From positions 1 through 64,000 of the forward strand of contig JAEZEH010000184.1 of the NCBI GenBank assembly GCA_023417785.1: DNA of 64,000 nt, written 5' to 3'. This DNA is from Bacteroidota bacterium. Its GTDB lineage: Bacteria > Bacteroidota > Bacteroidia > Cytophagales > Cyclobacteriaceae. The notes under the pieces were generated by a model that had not been told where the DNA came from, ran no database searches, and was given only the letters and a program-made list of their open reading frames with translations. Positions 1 through 7,446 of the stretch are shown in pieces (within the stretch, counting starts at the first letter, position 1; each line of letters opens with the position of its first letter). The translations under genes were made by a program, and so were the position numbers.

Positions 1-12
1 GGCTGCCCGGGA

Positions 13-45
13 CGCTACACCATCGCTACAACACCGCTACAACAC
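13..45. repeat. Short tandem repeat, three 11-base units
   Basis: Three head-to-tail 11-base units are visible: CGCTACACCAT (13-23), CGCTACAACAC (24-34) and CGCTACAACAC (35-45), followed by a partial CGC. Two units are identical and the first differs at three bases. The unit length is not a multiple of three, which argues against a coding repeat. The function is unknown and it may be a slippage product. Confidence 0.7.
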
Positions 46-68
46 CGCCGTGTGGAGCAAGTCACCTT

Positions 69-88
69 AAGGACCTCTCAAGGTCCTT
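69..88. other. 8-bp inverted repeat
   Basis: AAGGACCT (69-76) and AGGTCCTT (81-88) are exact reverse complements separated by CTCA, giving an 8-bp stem with a 4-base loop. No T-run follows on either strand, so an intrinsic terminator is unlikely. It could be a protein-binding site or the end of a structured RNA. Confidence 0.45.
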
Positions 89-163
89 GGCAGGTTCTGA
101 CCAGGCCCTTATAGGCCCATCAACTATTTTCGGCTTAACCCGGGATTTTCGGGGATATTCGAC

Positions 164-181
164 TCAGAAAAATTTTTCTGA
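164..181. other. Perfect 18-bp palindrome
   Basis: TCAGAAAAATTTTTCTGA reads identically on both strands. It is AT-rich and lies about 190 bases upstream of the small ORF at 355. It could be an operator or a bent-DNA site. No nearby gene identifies a regulator for it. Confidence 0.5.
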
Positions 182-354
182 AATAATCTGGTTGGTAGTG
201 GACGGTTCATGTGTTTATGGGGCATCCACTTAAACACAAAACTATATGGCTATTGTTAATTCAATGTTTCGCATGGCAGGTTCGCTGGGCGACCTCATAA
301 AAATAAATACATAAAGACGCATTGAGGCCTTGCTCTTCAACATAGAAGGATCGC

Positions 355-522
355 ATGAACGTAGCTGTGGACTATCATGCTCAAATAAATCGCCGGGAAA
401 AAAAGATCAGCCTTTGCCTGGCTGCGCTACTTAATTCATTGGACGCCTGCAGGTATGGTGATCCTGCATGCGTAGGCAGGGGCATCTCGCAGAGTGTGAA
501 CTCGCCGAATTACAGCAGCTGA
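355..522 (+). CDS. Candidate 55-residue protein, doubtful
   Basis: An ATG at 355 opens a 55-codon frame ending with TGA at 520-522. A GAAGGA sequence at 345-350 sits four bases upstream and would serve as a good ribosome binding site, which is unusual in this window. The product has an Arg/Lys-rich stretch (RREKK) followed by a short hydrophobic run and several cysteines. I recognise no family. The frame overlaps the convergent phoH stop by 13 bases. It could equally be chance. Confidence 0.2.
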   Translation: MNVAVDYHAQINRREKKISLCLAALLNSLDACRYGDPACVGRGISQSVNSPNYSS

Positions 523-1847
523 TTCGCGAGATTCGCCAACTCAGAGCGTTCACCTTTCTCCAGCGTAATATGCGCATAGAGGTGGTGGTTCTTTAAGCGG
601 TCGATCAGTGTTGACAAACCGTTGCTTTGTGAGTCGAGGTAAGGCGTATCGATCTGGTATATGTCACCTGTGAAAATGATCTTTGTGTTTTCACCGGCCC
701 GTGTGATAATTGTTTTCACCTCATGAGGCGTGAGATTCTGTGCTTCATCCACGATGAAACAAATGTTGGATAAGCTTCGCCCGCGAATATAGGCCAACGG
801 GGTGATCACCAGTTTTTCCTGCCCAACCATTTCCGTTATTTTGGAATACTCCTTGTCCGTTTCACTATACTGATTCTGAATGAACTTCAGGTTATCCCAT
901 AGTGGTTCCATATAAGGATTTACTTTGGACTTGATGTCACCGGGAAGGTAGCCTATGTCTTTGTTGCTCAGGGGAACAATTGGACGGGCAAGATATATCT
1001 GTCGGTATTCACGCTTTTGTTCGAGTGCGGCGGCAAGTGCCAGAAGCGTTTTTCCTGTTCCAGCGACGCCTTGAATCGATACGAGCTTGATGTCGGGCTT
1101 GAGCGCTGCATGGATGGCGAAAGTTTGTTCCGCATTGCGTGGCTTTACCCCATACACCGAGCGTTTCTCCACGTGTTCGATCATTTCGTTAAAGGGATTG
1201 AAATAGGCAAGGGCAGATTTCTTTCCGCTTTTCAGAATGTAGTAGTGATTCTTTTCAGGGGCTACCTTACCAAGAATTTCTTCAGGCGGGCAGTATCCTT
1301 TTTCATACAACAGGTTGATGATATTGGCGTCAATGTCTTCCACAATGGTTCTGCCCGAGTACAATGACGAAATGTTTTCAACTTTACCAGTTGTGTAGTC
1401 TTCCGACTGCAGACCCAGGGCTTTCGCTTTCAAACGAAGGTTCACATCCTTCGATACCAGAATTACCTTTGTCGATTTATCCTCAGTTTGCAGTTGCAGT
1501 GCCGCGTTCAGGATACGATGATCCGGTTTGTTTTCGTTGAAAACCTTGTTGGCATCGACAGCACTTTTCGTATCCATCAAAACTTTGAAGGAACCCTTAC
1601 CCTTACCGTTGATCGGGTTCCATTGATGGAGCATCTGCCCTTTGGCAAGTTTGTCTATAAGGCGAATGAATTCGCGTGCCTCAAAGTTTTTGGTGTCGTT
1701 ACCTTTTTTGAAATTATCCAGCTCCTCGAGCACCGTGATTGGTATGCCTACATCATGTTCGGCAAAGTTGAGGATGGAGTTGTGTTCATAGATGATGACG
1801 GAGGTATCGAGTACGAAAGTTTTCTTTTCCTTCTTGGATTTCGCCAT
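510..1847 (-). CDS. phoH: PhoH family ATPase with N-terminal PIN domain
   Basis: Cytoplasmic protein that pairs a PIN-type nuclease fold with a PhoH P-loop ATPase, the arrangement seen in PhoH2/YlaK-type proteins. The N-terminal part begins FVLDTSVIIYEH, with the acidic residues expected of a PIN domain. The ATPase part has a Walker A GVAGTGKT at residues 260-267 and a Walker B IVDEAQ. PhoH2 proteins of this architecture are described as RNA helicase/ribonucleases, so an RNA-processing role is likely by family. I chose the ATG at 1847 (MAKSKKEKK) because the longer frame to 1883 would need a TTG start and adds an unrelated stretch. It lies 80 bases downstream of the AlbA_2 gene on the same strand and may be the last gene of that operon. 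Confidence 0.93.
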   Translation of the reverse strand: MAKSKKEKKTFVLDTSVIIYEHNSILNFAEHDVGIPITVLEELDNFKKGNDTKNFEAREFIRLIDKLAKGQMLHQWNPINGKGKGSFKVLMDTKSAVDANKVFNENKPDHRILNAALQLQTEDKSTKVILVSKDVNLRLKAKALGLQSEDYTTGKVENISSLYSGRTIVEDIDANIINLLYEKGYCPPEEILGKVAPEKNHYYILKSGKKSALAYFNPFNEMIEHVEKRSVYGVKPRNAEQTFAIHAALKPDIKLVSIQGVAGTGKTLLALAAALEQKREYRQIYLARPIVPLSNKDIGYLPGDIKSKVNPYMEPLWDNLKFIQNQYSETDKEYSKITEMVGQEKLVITPLAYIRGRSLSNICFIVDEAQNLTPHEVKTIITRAGENTKIIFTGDIYQIDTPYLDSQSNGLSTLIDRLKNHHLYAHITLEKGERSELANLANQLL

Positions 1848-1927
1848 GCTGCACAAAGAACTTGGTTTACGAAATGTAAACAATCTGCATGAAAGGAATA
1901 TGCGCCGAAGCCAAAATTTTTGAAACT

Positions 1928-2602
1928 TTATTTGGCAAAAGCCAGCGAATACACGTCACCTTTTTCGTGAGGGGTGACTCTGAGAACATCGGCAAGTACG
2001 AGCAGGATCAGCTTCCTGGAAGCGATAAATCGTTTAAGGCCACAGAGTTCAATAAACTTCTTTAATGTGATTGTCTTATGCTCGTCGAGGTATTGCATCA
2101 GCATTCGCTCAGGGTCGCCGTAGTGGAAACGAATGTCCTTTTTCTTTTGAGCCCGCTTCGAAATCTCACGGATTTCACGGCTTGCTTTGATGCTTTTGTC
2201 GTCTACACGAACGAAGGCTTCTTTAGTCAGGGGCGACGTAACAAGGTAGTGTGGTTTCGTCAGGCTTTCCGCTATTTCGTACTGGATGACAGACCGGTTT
2301 GTCCCTATGGGGATGAAGGTTTCCCGAACCGGCAAAGGGGGATGACATTTCTTTAGTGCCTTACTAATTTCATGCGAGTCGTCCTCGGGATGTTTTAGTC
2401 CCGGAATAGTTCCTTCGTCACCAATTCCCACTAATAAAATTCCGCCGCGCGTATTGGCAAAGGCTATCATCTCCCTGACGATCTTCTCAGGAAACGCAGC
2501 CTTGCGTTTAAACTCCACATAAGACCCTTCACCCTTGTCAACCAGTCTGCGTAGCTGACGAAGCTGTGCCGGATCTAAGGGGAAAGCTTCCTGAGGTTTC
2601 AT
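1928..2602 (-). CDS. AlbA_2 (divergent AAA-4/Schlafen-like) domain protein
   Basis: 224-residue soluble protein. The N-terminal two thirds match the AlbA_2 (formerly AAA_4) domain: an E-F-K-R segment near residues 31-34 (YVEFKRKA), then MIAFANTRGGILLVGIGDEG, where the conserved FAN(T)xGG and GxxD/E features are visible. The C-terminal part (about 150-224) is helical and could be a small DNA-binding tail. The family is usually annotated as putative DNA-binding or transcriptional regulator, and some members are linked to nucleic-acid cleavage. It starts 29 bases after the AAA+ gene stop, so it is probably cotranscribed with the AAA+/VWA pair. The exact role is unknown. Confidence 0.8.
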   Translation of the reverse strand: MKPQEAFPLDPAQLRQLRRLVDKGEGSYVEFKRKAAFPEKIVREMIAFANTRGGILLVGIGDEGTIPGLKHPEDDSHEISKALKKCHPPLPVRETFIPIGTNRSVIQYEIAESLTKPHYLVTSPLTKEAFVRVDDKSIKASREIREISKRAQKKKDIRFHYGDPERMLMQYLDEHKTITLKKFIELCGLKRFIASRKLILLVLADVLRVTPHEKGDVYSLAFAK

Positions 2603-2631
2603 GGCTAAGGTTAATGCGCGTGAGAATTTTC

Positions 2632-4155
2632 CTATCTGAATCTACCACCGGCAAATCCTTCATCTTCATCCTCGTCGTCTTCATCACTAGGTTTCGGTAG
2701 CGTAAACATTCCGCTGAGCAGATCTTTAAATTGTAAGCCGGAGGTAAGGTTGTGCTTACTGATAAGGCTGTATTCCGCCAGGCCGTGCAACGCGAATTCC
2801 ATCAGGAAAAACCGTGTGTCGGCGCTTTCCTTTTTGTGAAACTCATTCACAAGCTGCGTAAGTCCTGGCACTGCCTGCAGCCGCTTTTCGTAATCGGCCT
2901 GTGTCATTTCATGGAGGAGGTCCACGATATTGCCGTCGCCGAACCAATCAGTAACTTTTTTATAAGGGCTTTTTTCTTTTTGTTTTCTAAAATTCTCCGG
3001 GTCGGGGAAATAGTTTACGAATTGGGTGCGTAGCGCTTTACCAACCAGATTCTGTGCAACGATTCCAGGGCCTTCCTGTTCACCTTCATAAACGAGTTCT
3101 ACCTTGCCGGTAATAGCGGGGATTACTCCAATAAAATCAGACACCCGGATGGTCGTGCTTTTCTCGCCATTGATCAGACTTCTCCGTTCCGCAGCCGCGA
3201 CTAAATTTTCGTAAGCCGAGATCGTCAAACGAGCCGACACTCCGCTTTTGGCATCGACGTACTCGCTTTTCCGCGCCTCAAAGGCAATCTGTTCAATGAG
3301 GTCTTTGGCTAGGTCGTGTACCCGTACCGTTTTCTTTTGCTCGTCCTGCAGGCGTGCTTCCTGTTCGGTAATTCGTCTGCCAATTTCCAGCGTACGCGGA
3401 TAGTGCGTTATGATCTGGCTGTCGATCCTGTCTTTCAACGGGGTGACTATGCTCCCGCGGTTTGTATAGTCTTCGGGGTTGGCCGTAAAAACAAACTGGA
3501 GGTCGAGGGGCATGCGCAACTTGAACCCACGGATCTGGATGTCGCCTTCCTGCAAAATATTGAACAACGCTACCTGTATGCGTGCCTGCAGATCGGGAAG
3601 TTCATTGATGACAAAGATAGACCGGTTCGATCGTGGAATGAGCCCAAAGTGAATCACGCGTTCGTCGGAGTATGGCAGCTTTAATGTCGCAGCTTTGATA
3701 GGATCGACATCACCGATAAGGTCAGCTATTGAAACGTCGGGTGTTGCAAGCTTTTCTGAATAGCGATCGTTTCGATGTAACCATGCTATCGGAGTGGCGT
3801 CACCCATTTCATTGACTTTGTCGATGCCATAGCGGGACACAGGTTGAAACGGATCATCATTCAGTTCCGACCCCTGGATGATCGGAATGTATTGATCAAG
3901 CAGATTAACCATAAGCCGTGCGAGTCGCGTCTTCGCCTGGCCGCGCAATCCGAGTAGGTTAATGTCGTGGCCGGCGAGGATTGCCCTTTCGAGGTCGGGA
4001 ATGACGGTTTCTTCATATCCCCAGATGCCCTCGAAAACCGTTTCCTTGTTCCTGAGCCGTTGTACGAGATTTTCCCGCAATTCGGCCTTGATCGACCTCG
4101 ACTTGTAACCGGAGGCTTTTAGTTCCCCCAGCGTTTTATTGTTTAAGAGCGACAT
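2632..4155 (-). CDS. ChlI/MoxR-like AAA+ ATPase
   Basis: About 507 residues. A Walker A GLRGQAKT lies near residue 77, and a Walker B-like FVINELPDL follows, where the usual Asp is Asn. The arrangement QVALFNILQEGDIQIRG resembles magnesium chelatase I and MoxR ATPases. With no chlorophyll or cobalamin genes nearby and a VWA gene directly upstream, it is best read as a MoxR/ChlI-type chaperone ATPase that works on or with the VWA protein. The C-terminus is acidic (DEDDEDEDEG). I chose the ATG at 4155 (MSLLNNKT) rather than the longer frame to 4215, which would overlap the VWA gene end. The gap from the VWA stop is 16 bases. Confidence 0.85.
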   Translation of the reverse strand: MSLLNNKTLGELKASGYKSRSIKAELRENLVQRLRNKETVFEGIWGYEETVIPDLERAILAGHDINLLGLRGQAKTRLARLMVNLLDQYIPIIQGSELNDDPFQPVSRYGIDKVNEMGDATPIAWLHRNDRYSEKLATPDVSIADLIGDVDPIKAATLKLPYSDERVIHFGLIPRSNRSIFVINELPDLQARIQVALFNILQEGDIQIRGFKLRMPLDLQFVFTANPEDYTNRGSIVTPLKDRIDSQIITHYPRTLEIGRRITEQEARLQDEQKKTVRVHDLAKDLIEQIAFEARKSEYVDAKSGVSARLTISAYENLVAAAERRSLINGEKSTTIRVSDFIGVIPAITGKVELVYEGEQEGPGIVAQNLVGKALRTQFVNYFPDPENFRKQKEKSPYKKVTDWFGDGNIVDLLHEMTQADYEKRLQAVPGLTQLVNEFHKKESADTRFFLMEFALHGLAEYSLISKHNLTSGLQFKDLLSGMFTLPKPSDEDDEDEDEGFAGGRFR

Positions 4156-4171
4156 TTTCTGATGTTGGTAT

Positions 4172-5269
4172 TTATAAATTCTTTGTTCTGTTGCGTCTGA
4201 AGTCTTCAAAAACAAGATTGCCTAACCCCTGAAGGCTGCTGTAGTACGCGTTGCCATTGTTGGCTTTGGTAAAATCCCGCACGAATGATTTGAGATACGG
4301 GTCGGTTGCAATCATAAAGGTGGTAACGGGAATCTTGATTCTTCTCAGTTGGGTTGCCAGGGTCAGCGTTTTTGACAGGATCTTCGGATCCAGGCCGAAT
4401 GCATTTTTGTAATAACGAATTCCTTGTTTGATACAGGTCGGCTTCCCATCCGTGATCATAAAAATCTGTTTGTTTGTATTCTTCCGGCGTCGCAGGATGT
4501 CCATCGCCAGTTCCAGCCCCGCAACGGTGTTGGTATGGTAGGGCCCGACCTGCAGATAGGGCAGGTCTTTTATTTCGATCTGCCAGGCGTCGTCGCCGAA
4601 AACCAGGATATCAAGCGTATCTTTAGGGTATTTTCGGGTGATGAGCTCCGCCAACGCCATGGCTACCTTCTTCGCGGGAGTAATCCGGTCTTCACCATAT
4701 AGGATCATAGAATGCGAAATATCAATCATCAAAACCGTAGAGGTCTGGGTTTTGAACTCGCTTTCCATCACTTCAAGGTCTTCTTCGGTCATAAAGAAGT
4801 TCTCAACGCCATGGTTGATTTGTGCGTTTCGCAGTGAGTCGGTGATCGAAATCTGTTCAAGCGTGTCGCCGAATTCATAATCGCGCCGTTCCGTCGTTTG
4901 TTCATCACCCCGGCCGTTGTTTCTGGTGTTGTGCTCGCCTTGTTTGGATTTTTTCAGTCGGCCGAAGATTTCCTCAAGTGCGGACTGCCGCAGGCTTTGC
5001 TCGCTTTTGGCGTTCAGCTTGAAACCACCTTTAGGACCTGCATCGGTGATGTATCCCTTTCGTTTCAAATCCTCAATAAAATCACCGATGCCATATTTGT
5101 CAGACGTCAATCCATACTGGCGATCTACTTCTGTAAGCCACTGAAGTGCTTCGGCGACGTCACCGGATGACATTAACACAAGCTGCATGAAGATTTTCAG
5201 CAACTTGTCAAAGTCAGATTTATTCTCTGCCGGAGGCGGAGCATATTTGGTGAATCGATATCCAGGCAT
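4172..5269 (-). CDS. VWA domain protein, partner of AAA+ ATPase
   Basis: 365-residue soluble protein. The N-terminal 130 residues are helical and charged with no motif I recognise. From about residue 175 a von Willebrand A domain begins, with a MIDAS motif in MIDISHSM (DxSxS) and later FMITDGKPT, which supplies the conserved T/D metal ligands. VWA proteins encoded next to MoxR/ChlI ATPases form metal-dependent remodelling pairs, as in BchI/BchD and RavA/ViaA. By analogy this pair would assemble or activate some target, not identified here. It is the first gene of the set VWA, AAA+, AlbA_2 and possibly phoH, all on the minus strand. Confidence 0.87.
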   Translation of the reverse strand: MPGYRFTKYAPPPAENKSDFDKLLKIFMQLVLMSSGDVAEALQWLTEVDRQYGLTSDKYGIGDFIEDLKRKGYITDAGPKGGFKLNAKSEQSLRQSALEEIFGRLKKSKQGEHNTRNNGRGDEQTTERRDYEFGDTLEQISITDSLRNAQINHGVENFFMTEEDLEVMESEFKTQTSTVLMIDISHSMILYGEDRITPAKKVAMALAELITRKYPKDTLDILVFGDDAWQIEIKDLPYLQVGPYHTNTVAGLELAMDILRRRKNTNKQIFMITDGKPTCIKQGIRYYKNAFGLDPKILSKTLTLATQLRRIKIPVTTFMIATDPYLKSFVRDFTKANNGNAYYSSLQGLGNLVFEDFRRNRTKNL

Positions 5270-5423
5270 ACAAACGAGGTATAGATACTAAACCATTAAG
5301 ATGAGAAATCTGTTTCGCCAATAAAATCTAATTTCCTAAAAGTTTTTCTTCTCAGGTAAGGTAGAGGATGTTATTTCTGTTGAATCAAGTGGCGTTGCGC
5401 CTATTTTGCGGGAAATGATTTTT

Positions 5424-5546
5424 ATGAAAAAGTGTTTGTTGATTTTGATTGGGGCGGGTTTCTTTCTCTCCTCGTGCTCGATTTATACATGTCCCACTTA
5501 CAGCAAAGTTGAAAACCATTCTGCAACTCAAGAAAGCAGGAATTAA
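5424..5546 (+). CDS. Small 40-residue lipoprotein
   Basis: Starts MKKCLLILIGAGF and has a typical lipobox LSSC, so signal peptidase II would leave Cys18 as the lipidated N-terminus. The mature part is only 23 residues and contains the CPTYSK motif. I recall similarly tiny lipoproteins with a C-P-T-Y core in Bacteroidota, but their function is unknown to me. Upstream, TTG (5380-5382), 19 bases and TATTTTG (5402-5408) make a near-consensus promoter, leaving a very short 5' leader. A strong terminator follows eight bases after the stop. Promoter, signal, lipobox and terminator together make this a real single-gene unit. Confidence 0.75.
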   Translation: MKKCLLILIGAGFFLSSCSIYTCPTYSKVENHSATQESRN

Positions 5547-5554
5547 GCCATAAA

Positions 5555-5584
5555 AAAAGCCGTCCGGAATACGGGCGGCTTTTC
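5555..5584 (+). terminator. Intrinsic terminator, probably bidirectional
   Basis: AAAAGCCGTCCG and CGGGCGGCTTTT form a 12-bp stem with one G-U pair and a short loop, followed by T's. The A-run before the stem becomes a T-run on the minus strand, so the element can also end the operon that finishes with the fatty acid hydroxylase at 5601. Confidence 0.88.
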
Positions 5585-5600
5585 ATTAAGTATTCTGACC

Positions 5601-6224
5601 TCAGGAGTGTCGTGTTTCCTTCATCGTTCCGTATATGTAATCCCAGAGCGGCGAGGAGACACCAAATATGATTTCGCCATCTTTGTAATGATGAATGCTG
5701 TGATTGATCCAAAGGGCCTTCAGAAAATTCTTTGGCGGCTGATATGCATGCACCATGTAATGTATTGAAAGATACGCCGCATATCCTACCAGAAACCCCG
5801 GAAGGAAAGCGAACACGAGATCACCAAGCACTACTTTCAACAGCAGCAAGAGCACAGTAGAAATGGTTATACTGAGAAGTGGTGGCATTGCGAGGCGGTC
5901 TTTATCTTTCGGGAATTCATGATGAACGCCGTGAATCATATACTGCCACTTTGCGCGGATCGCGGAGTAGGTTTTCATGTGAAAGACCCAGCGGTGTACA
6001 ATGTACTCCAGCCACGTAAAGGCGAGTGTACCGAGAACGAACATGAAGACACTCACCAGCGGAGTTAATGAAGTCTGGGTTATACTCCAATACAGCAGGG
6101 CTCCGGAATAAACAATGAAGATAACTACAGGTACAGCGATATGCGTACGTGATAGTTTCTCCAGAATTGGATTCTTGAAGAGTTGTTTTGTCCCTTTGGT
6201 CTTAGGCGAAATTCCAGTATTCAT
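5601..6224 (-). CDS. Fatty acid hydroxylase superfamily membrane protein
   Basis: About 207 residues with several hydrophobic segments and the histidine clusters that bind the di-iron centre in the sterol desaturase/fatty acid hydroxylase superfamily: HRWVFH, HGVHHE, HYMVH and HSIHH. The order and spacing resemble fatty acid 2-hydroxylases such as yeast Scs7, so hydroxylation of a membrane lipid or sphingolipid acyl chain is plausible. The substrate cannot be read from the sequence. I chose the ATG at 6224 (MNTG) because the extension to 6254 needs a TTG. It follows bshA by 58 bases on the same strand and ends just before the shared terminator at 5555-5584. Confidence 0.85.
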   Translation of the reverse strand: MNTGISPKTKGTKQLFKNPILEKLSRTHIAVPVVIFIVYSGALLYWSITQTSLTPLVSVFMFVLGTLAFTWLEYIVHRWVFHMKTYSAIRAKWQYMIHGVHHEFPKDKDRLAMPPLLSITISTVLLLLLKVVLGDLVFAFLPGFLVGYAAYLSIHYMVHAYQPPKNFLKALWINHSIHHYKDGEIIFGVSSPLWDYIYGTMKETRHS

Positions 6225-6282
6225 ATTAAAATCTAACCTAAAAAGTAATGCCAAAAACTAATTATTTACCTGAGATATCCGG

Positions 6283-7434
6283 TTAATCGAAAGCCTTAGC
6301 GGTTGACTTCTCCAGTATCTTCGTATAATACGATTCATATAACGGTAAGATGCGTGTTACGTCGAATTCTTTTGCTCTTGACAGTGCATTTTCTTTAAAT
6401 CGTGGCAAATTGTCTTTATCCAGAACGAACAGTGCCTTGCGGGTCATGTCTTCAATGTCTCCCACCGGACTTAAGAACCCGGTTACTCCCTGAACATTGA
6501 GCTCGGGTATGCCGCCGGTGTTGGATGAAATCACAGGTACCTCGCACGCCATCGCTTCAAGCGCCGCAAGCCCGAAACTTTCCTTCTCTGAAGGCATAAT
6601 AAACAAGTCCGCCACCGATAACACCTCTTCAACGGCTTCAAGTTTTCCCAGGAAGCGCACATCGTCGCAGATCATAAGGTCGCGACACATCTTTTCAACC
6701 TTGTTTCGTTCCGGGCCGTCACCGATCAGAAGTAGTTTCGCGGGTATTTCCTGATGGATATTTGCAAAAATCTGAACCACATCCTGAACACGCTTTACTT
6801 TGCGGAAATTCGAAGTATGAACGATAAGTGATTCATTGTTAGGACATATCGCTTTCTTGAAGTGGTCTTTCTTTTGCTTTTTAAACTTTTCCAGATCAAT
6901 AAAATTTGGAATCACTTCAATCTCCTGAGTGATTTTGAAGTGCTCATAGGTTTCCTTGCGAAGATCACTTGATACGGCGGTTACGCCGTCGGACTGATTG
7001 ATGCTGAATGTGACCACCGGTTCGTAGGACGCATCCTTGCCAACGAGGGTGATATCTGTCCCGTGGAGCGTAGTAACCACAGGAACAACGATTCCCTCGG
7101 TTTTCAGGATTTGTTTTGCCATATAGGCGGCAGAGGCATGCGGAATGGCGTAGTGAACATGAAGCAGGTCCAACTTCTCATTCCTGACGACACTTACCAT
7201 CTTACTCGCCAAAGCCAGTTCATAAGGTGGATACTCGAACAGGGGATAGGTGTGAAAGTCTACCTCGTGATAAAAAAGATTCTCATTGAGAAAATCCAGT
7301 CTGGTTGGCTGTGAGTAGGTTATGAAATGAACTTCATGACCTTGTTTGGCTAAAGCTTTTCCAAGCTCTGTCGCAACTACCCCGCTGCCACCGAAGGTGG
7401 GGTAACAAACGATTCCTATCTTAATTTTCGCCAC
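6283..7434 (-). CDS. bshA: N-acetyl-alpha-D-glucosaminyl L-malate synthase
   Basis: 383-residue GT4 family glycosyltransferase of the GT-B fold. The N-terminus IGIVCYPTFGGSGVVATELGKALA and the segment HVHYAIPHA are diagnostic of BshA, which joins UDP-GlcNAc and L-malate in the first step of bacillithiol synthesis. The C-terminal nucleotide-sugar site is seen in ESFGLAALEAMA. Bacillithiol is the low-molecular-weight thiol of many Bacteroidota. The start codon is GTG at 7434, 12 bases after the upstream GH3/beta-lactamase gene stop, so the two are probably cotranscribed. bshB and bshC are not in this window. Confidence 0.93.
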   Translation of the reverse strand: MAKIKIGIVCYPTFGGSGVVATELGKALAKQGHEVHFITYSQPTRLDFLNENLFYHEVDFHTYPLFEYPPYELALASKMVSVVRNEKLDLLHVHYAIPHASAAYMAKQILKTEGIVVPVVTTLHGTDITLVGKDASYEPVVTFSINQSDGVTAVSSDLRKETYEHFKITQEIEVIPNFIDLEKFKKQKKDHFKKAICPNNESLIVHTSNFRKVKRVQDVVQIFANIHQEIPAKLLLIGDGPERNKVEKMCRDLMICDDVRFLGKLEAVEEVLSVADLFIMPSEKESFGLAALEAMACEVPVISSNTGGIPELNVQGVTGFLSPVGDIEDMTRKALFVLDKDNLPRFKENALSRAKEFDVTRILPLYESYYTKILEKSTAKAFD

Positions 7435-7446
7435 GGATTATTACGA

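Larger units (their letters stand above)
1..354. other. Left-edge region without a recognisable gene
   Basis: No convincing gene is seen here. One plus-strand frame is open from base 3 to 230, but it has no start, no recognisable motif and unremarkable composition. The region holds an 11-base tandem repeat (13-45), an 8-bp inverted repeat (69-88) and a perfect 18-bp palindrome (164-181), each listed separately. A 22-codon ORF at about 246-314 has no family I can name. The stretch is more irregular than the tightly packed genes to its right. It could be a regulatory gap or a decayed gene whose other end lies outside the window. Confidence 0.5.

Noticed and set aside
3..230. Open plus-strand frame at the left edge, possibly the end of a gene
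   Set aside because: No recognisable motif, and the 11-base tandem repeat does not keep the frame. It cannot be supported without upstream sequence.
246..314. 22-codon ORF beginning MAIVNSMFRMAGSLG
   Set aside because: It faintly recalls the N-terminus of some Bacteroidota hypothetical proteins, but it is too short and stops at once, and no continuation is seen in other frames.
2632..4155. Magnesium chelatase for (bacterio)chlorophyll synthesis
   Set aside because: The fold matches, but no pigment or cobalamin genes are present and the neighbour is a VWA protein of a different kind, so a general MoxR/ChlI-like remodeller is a better call.
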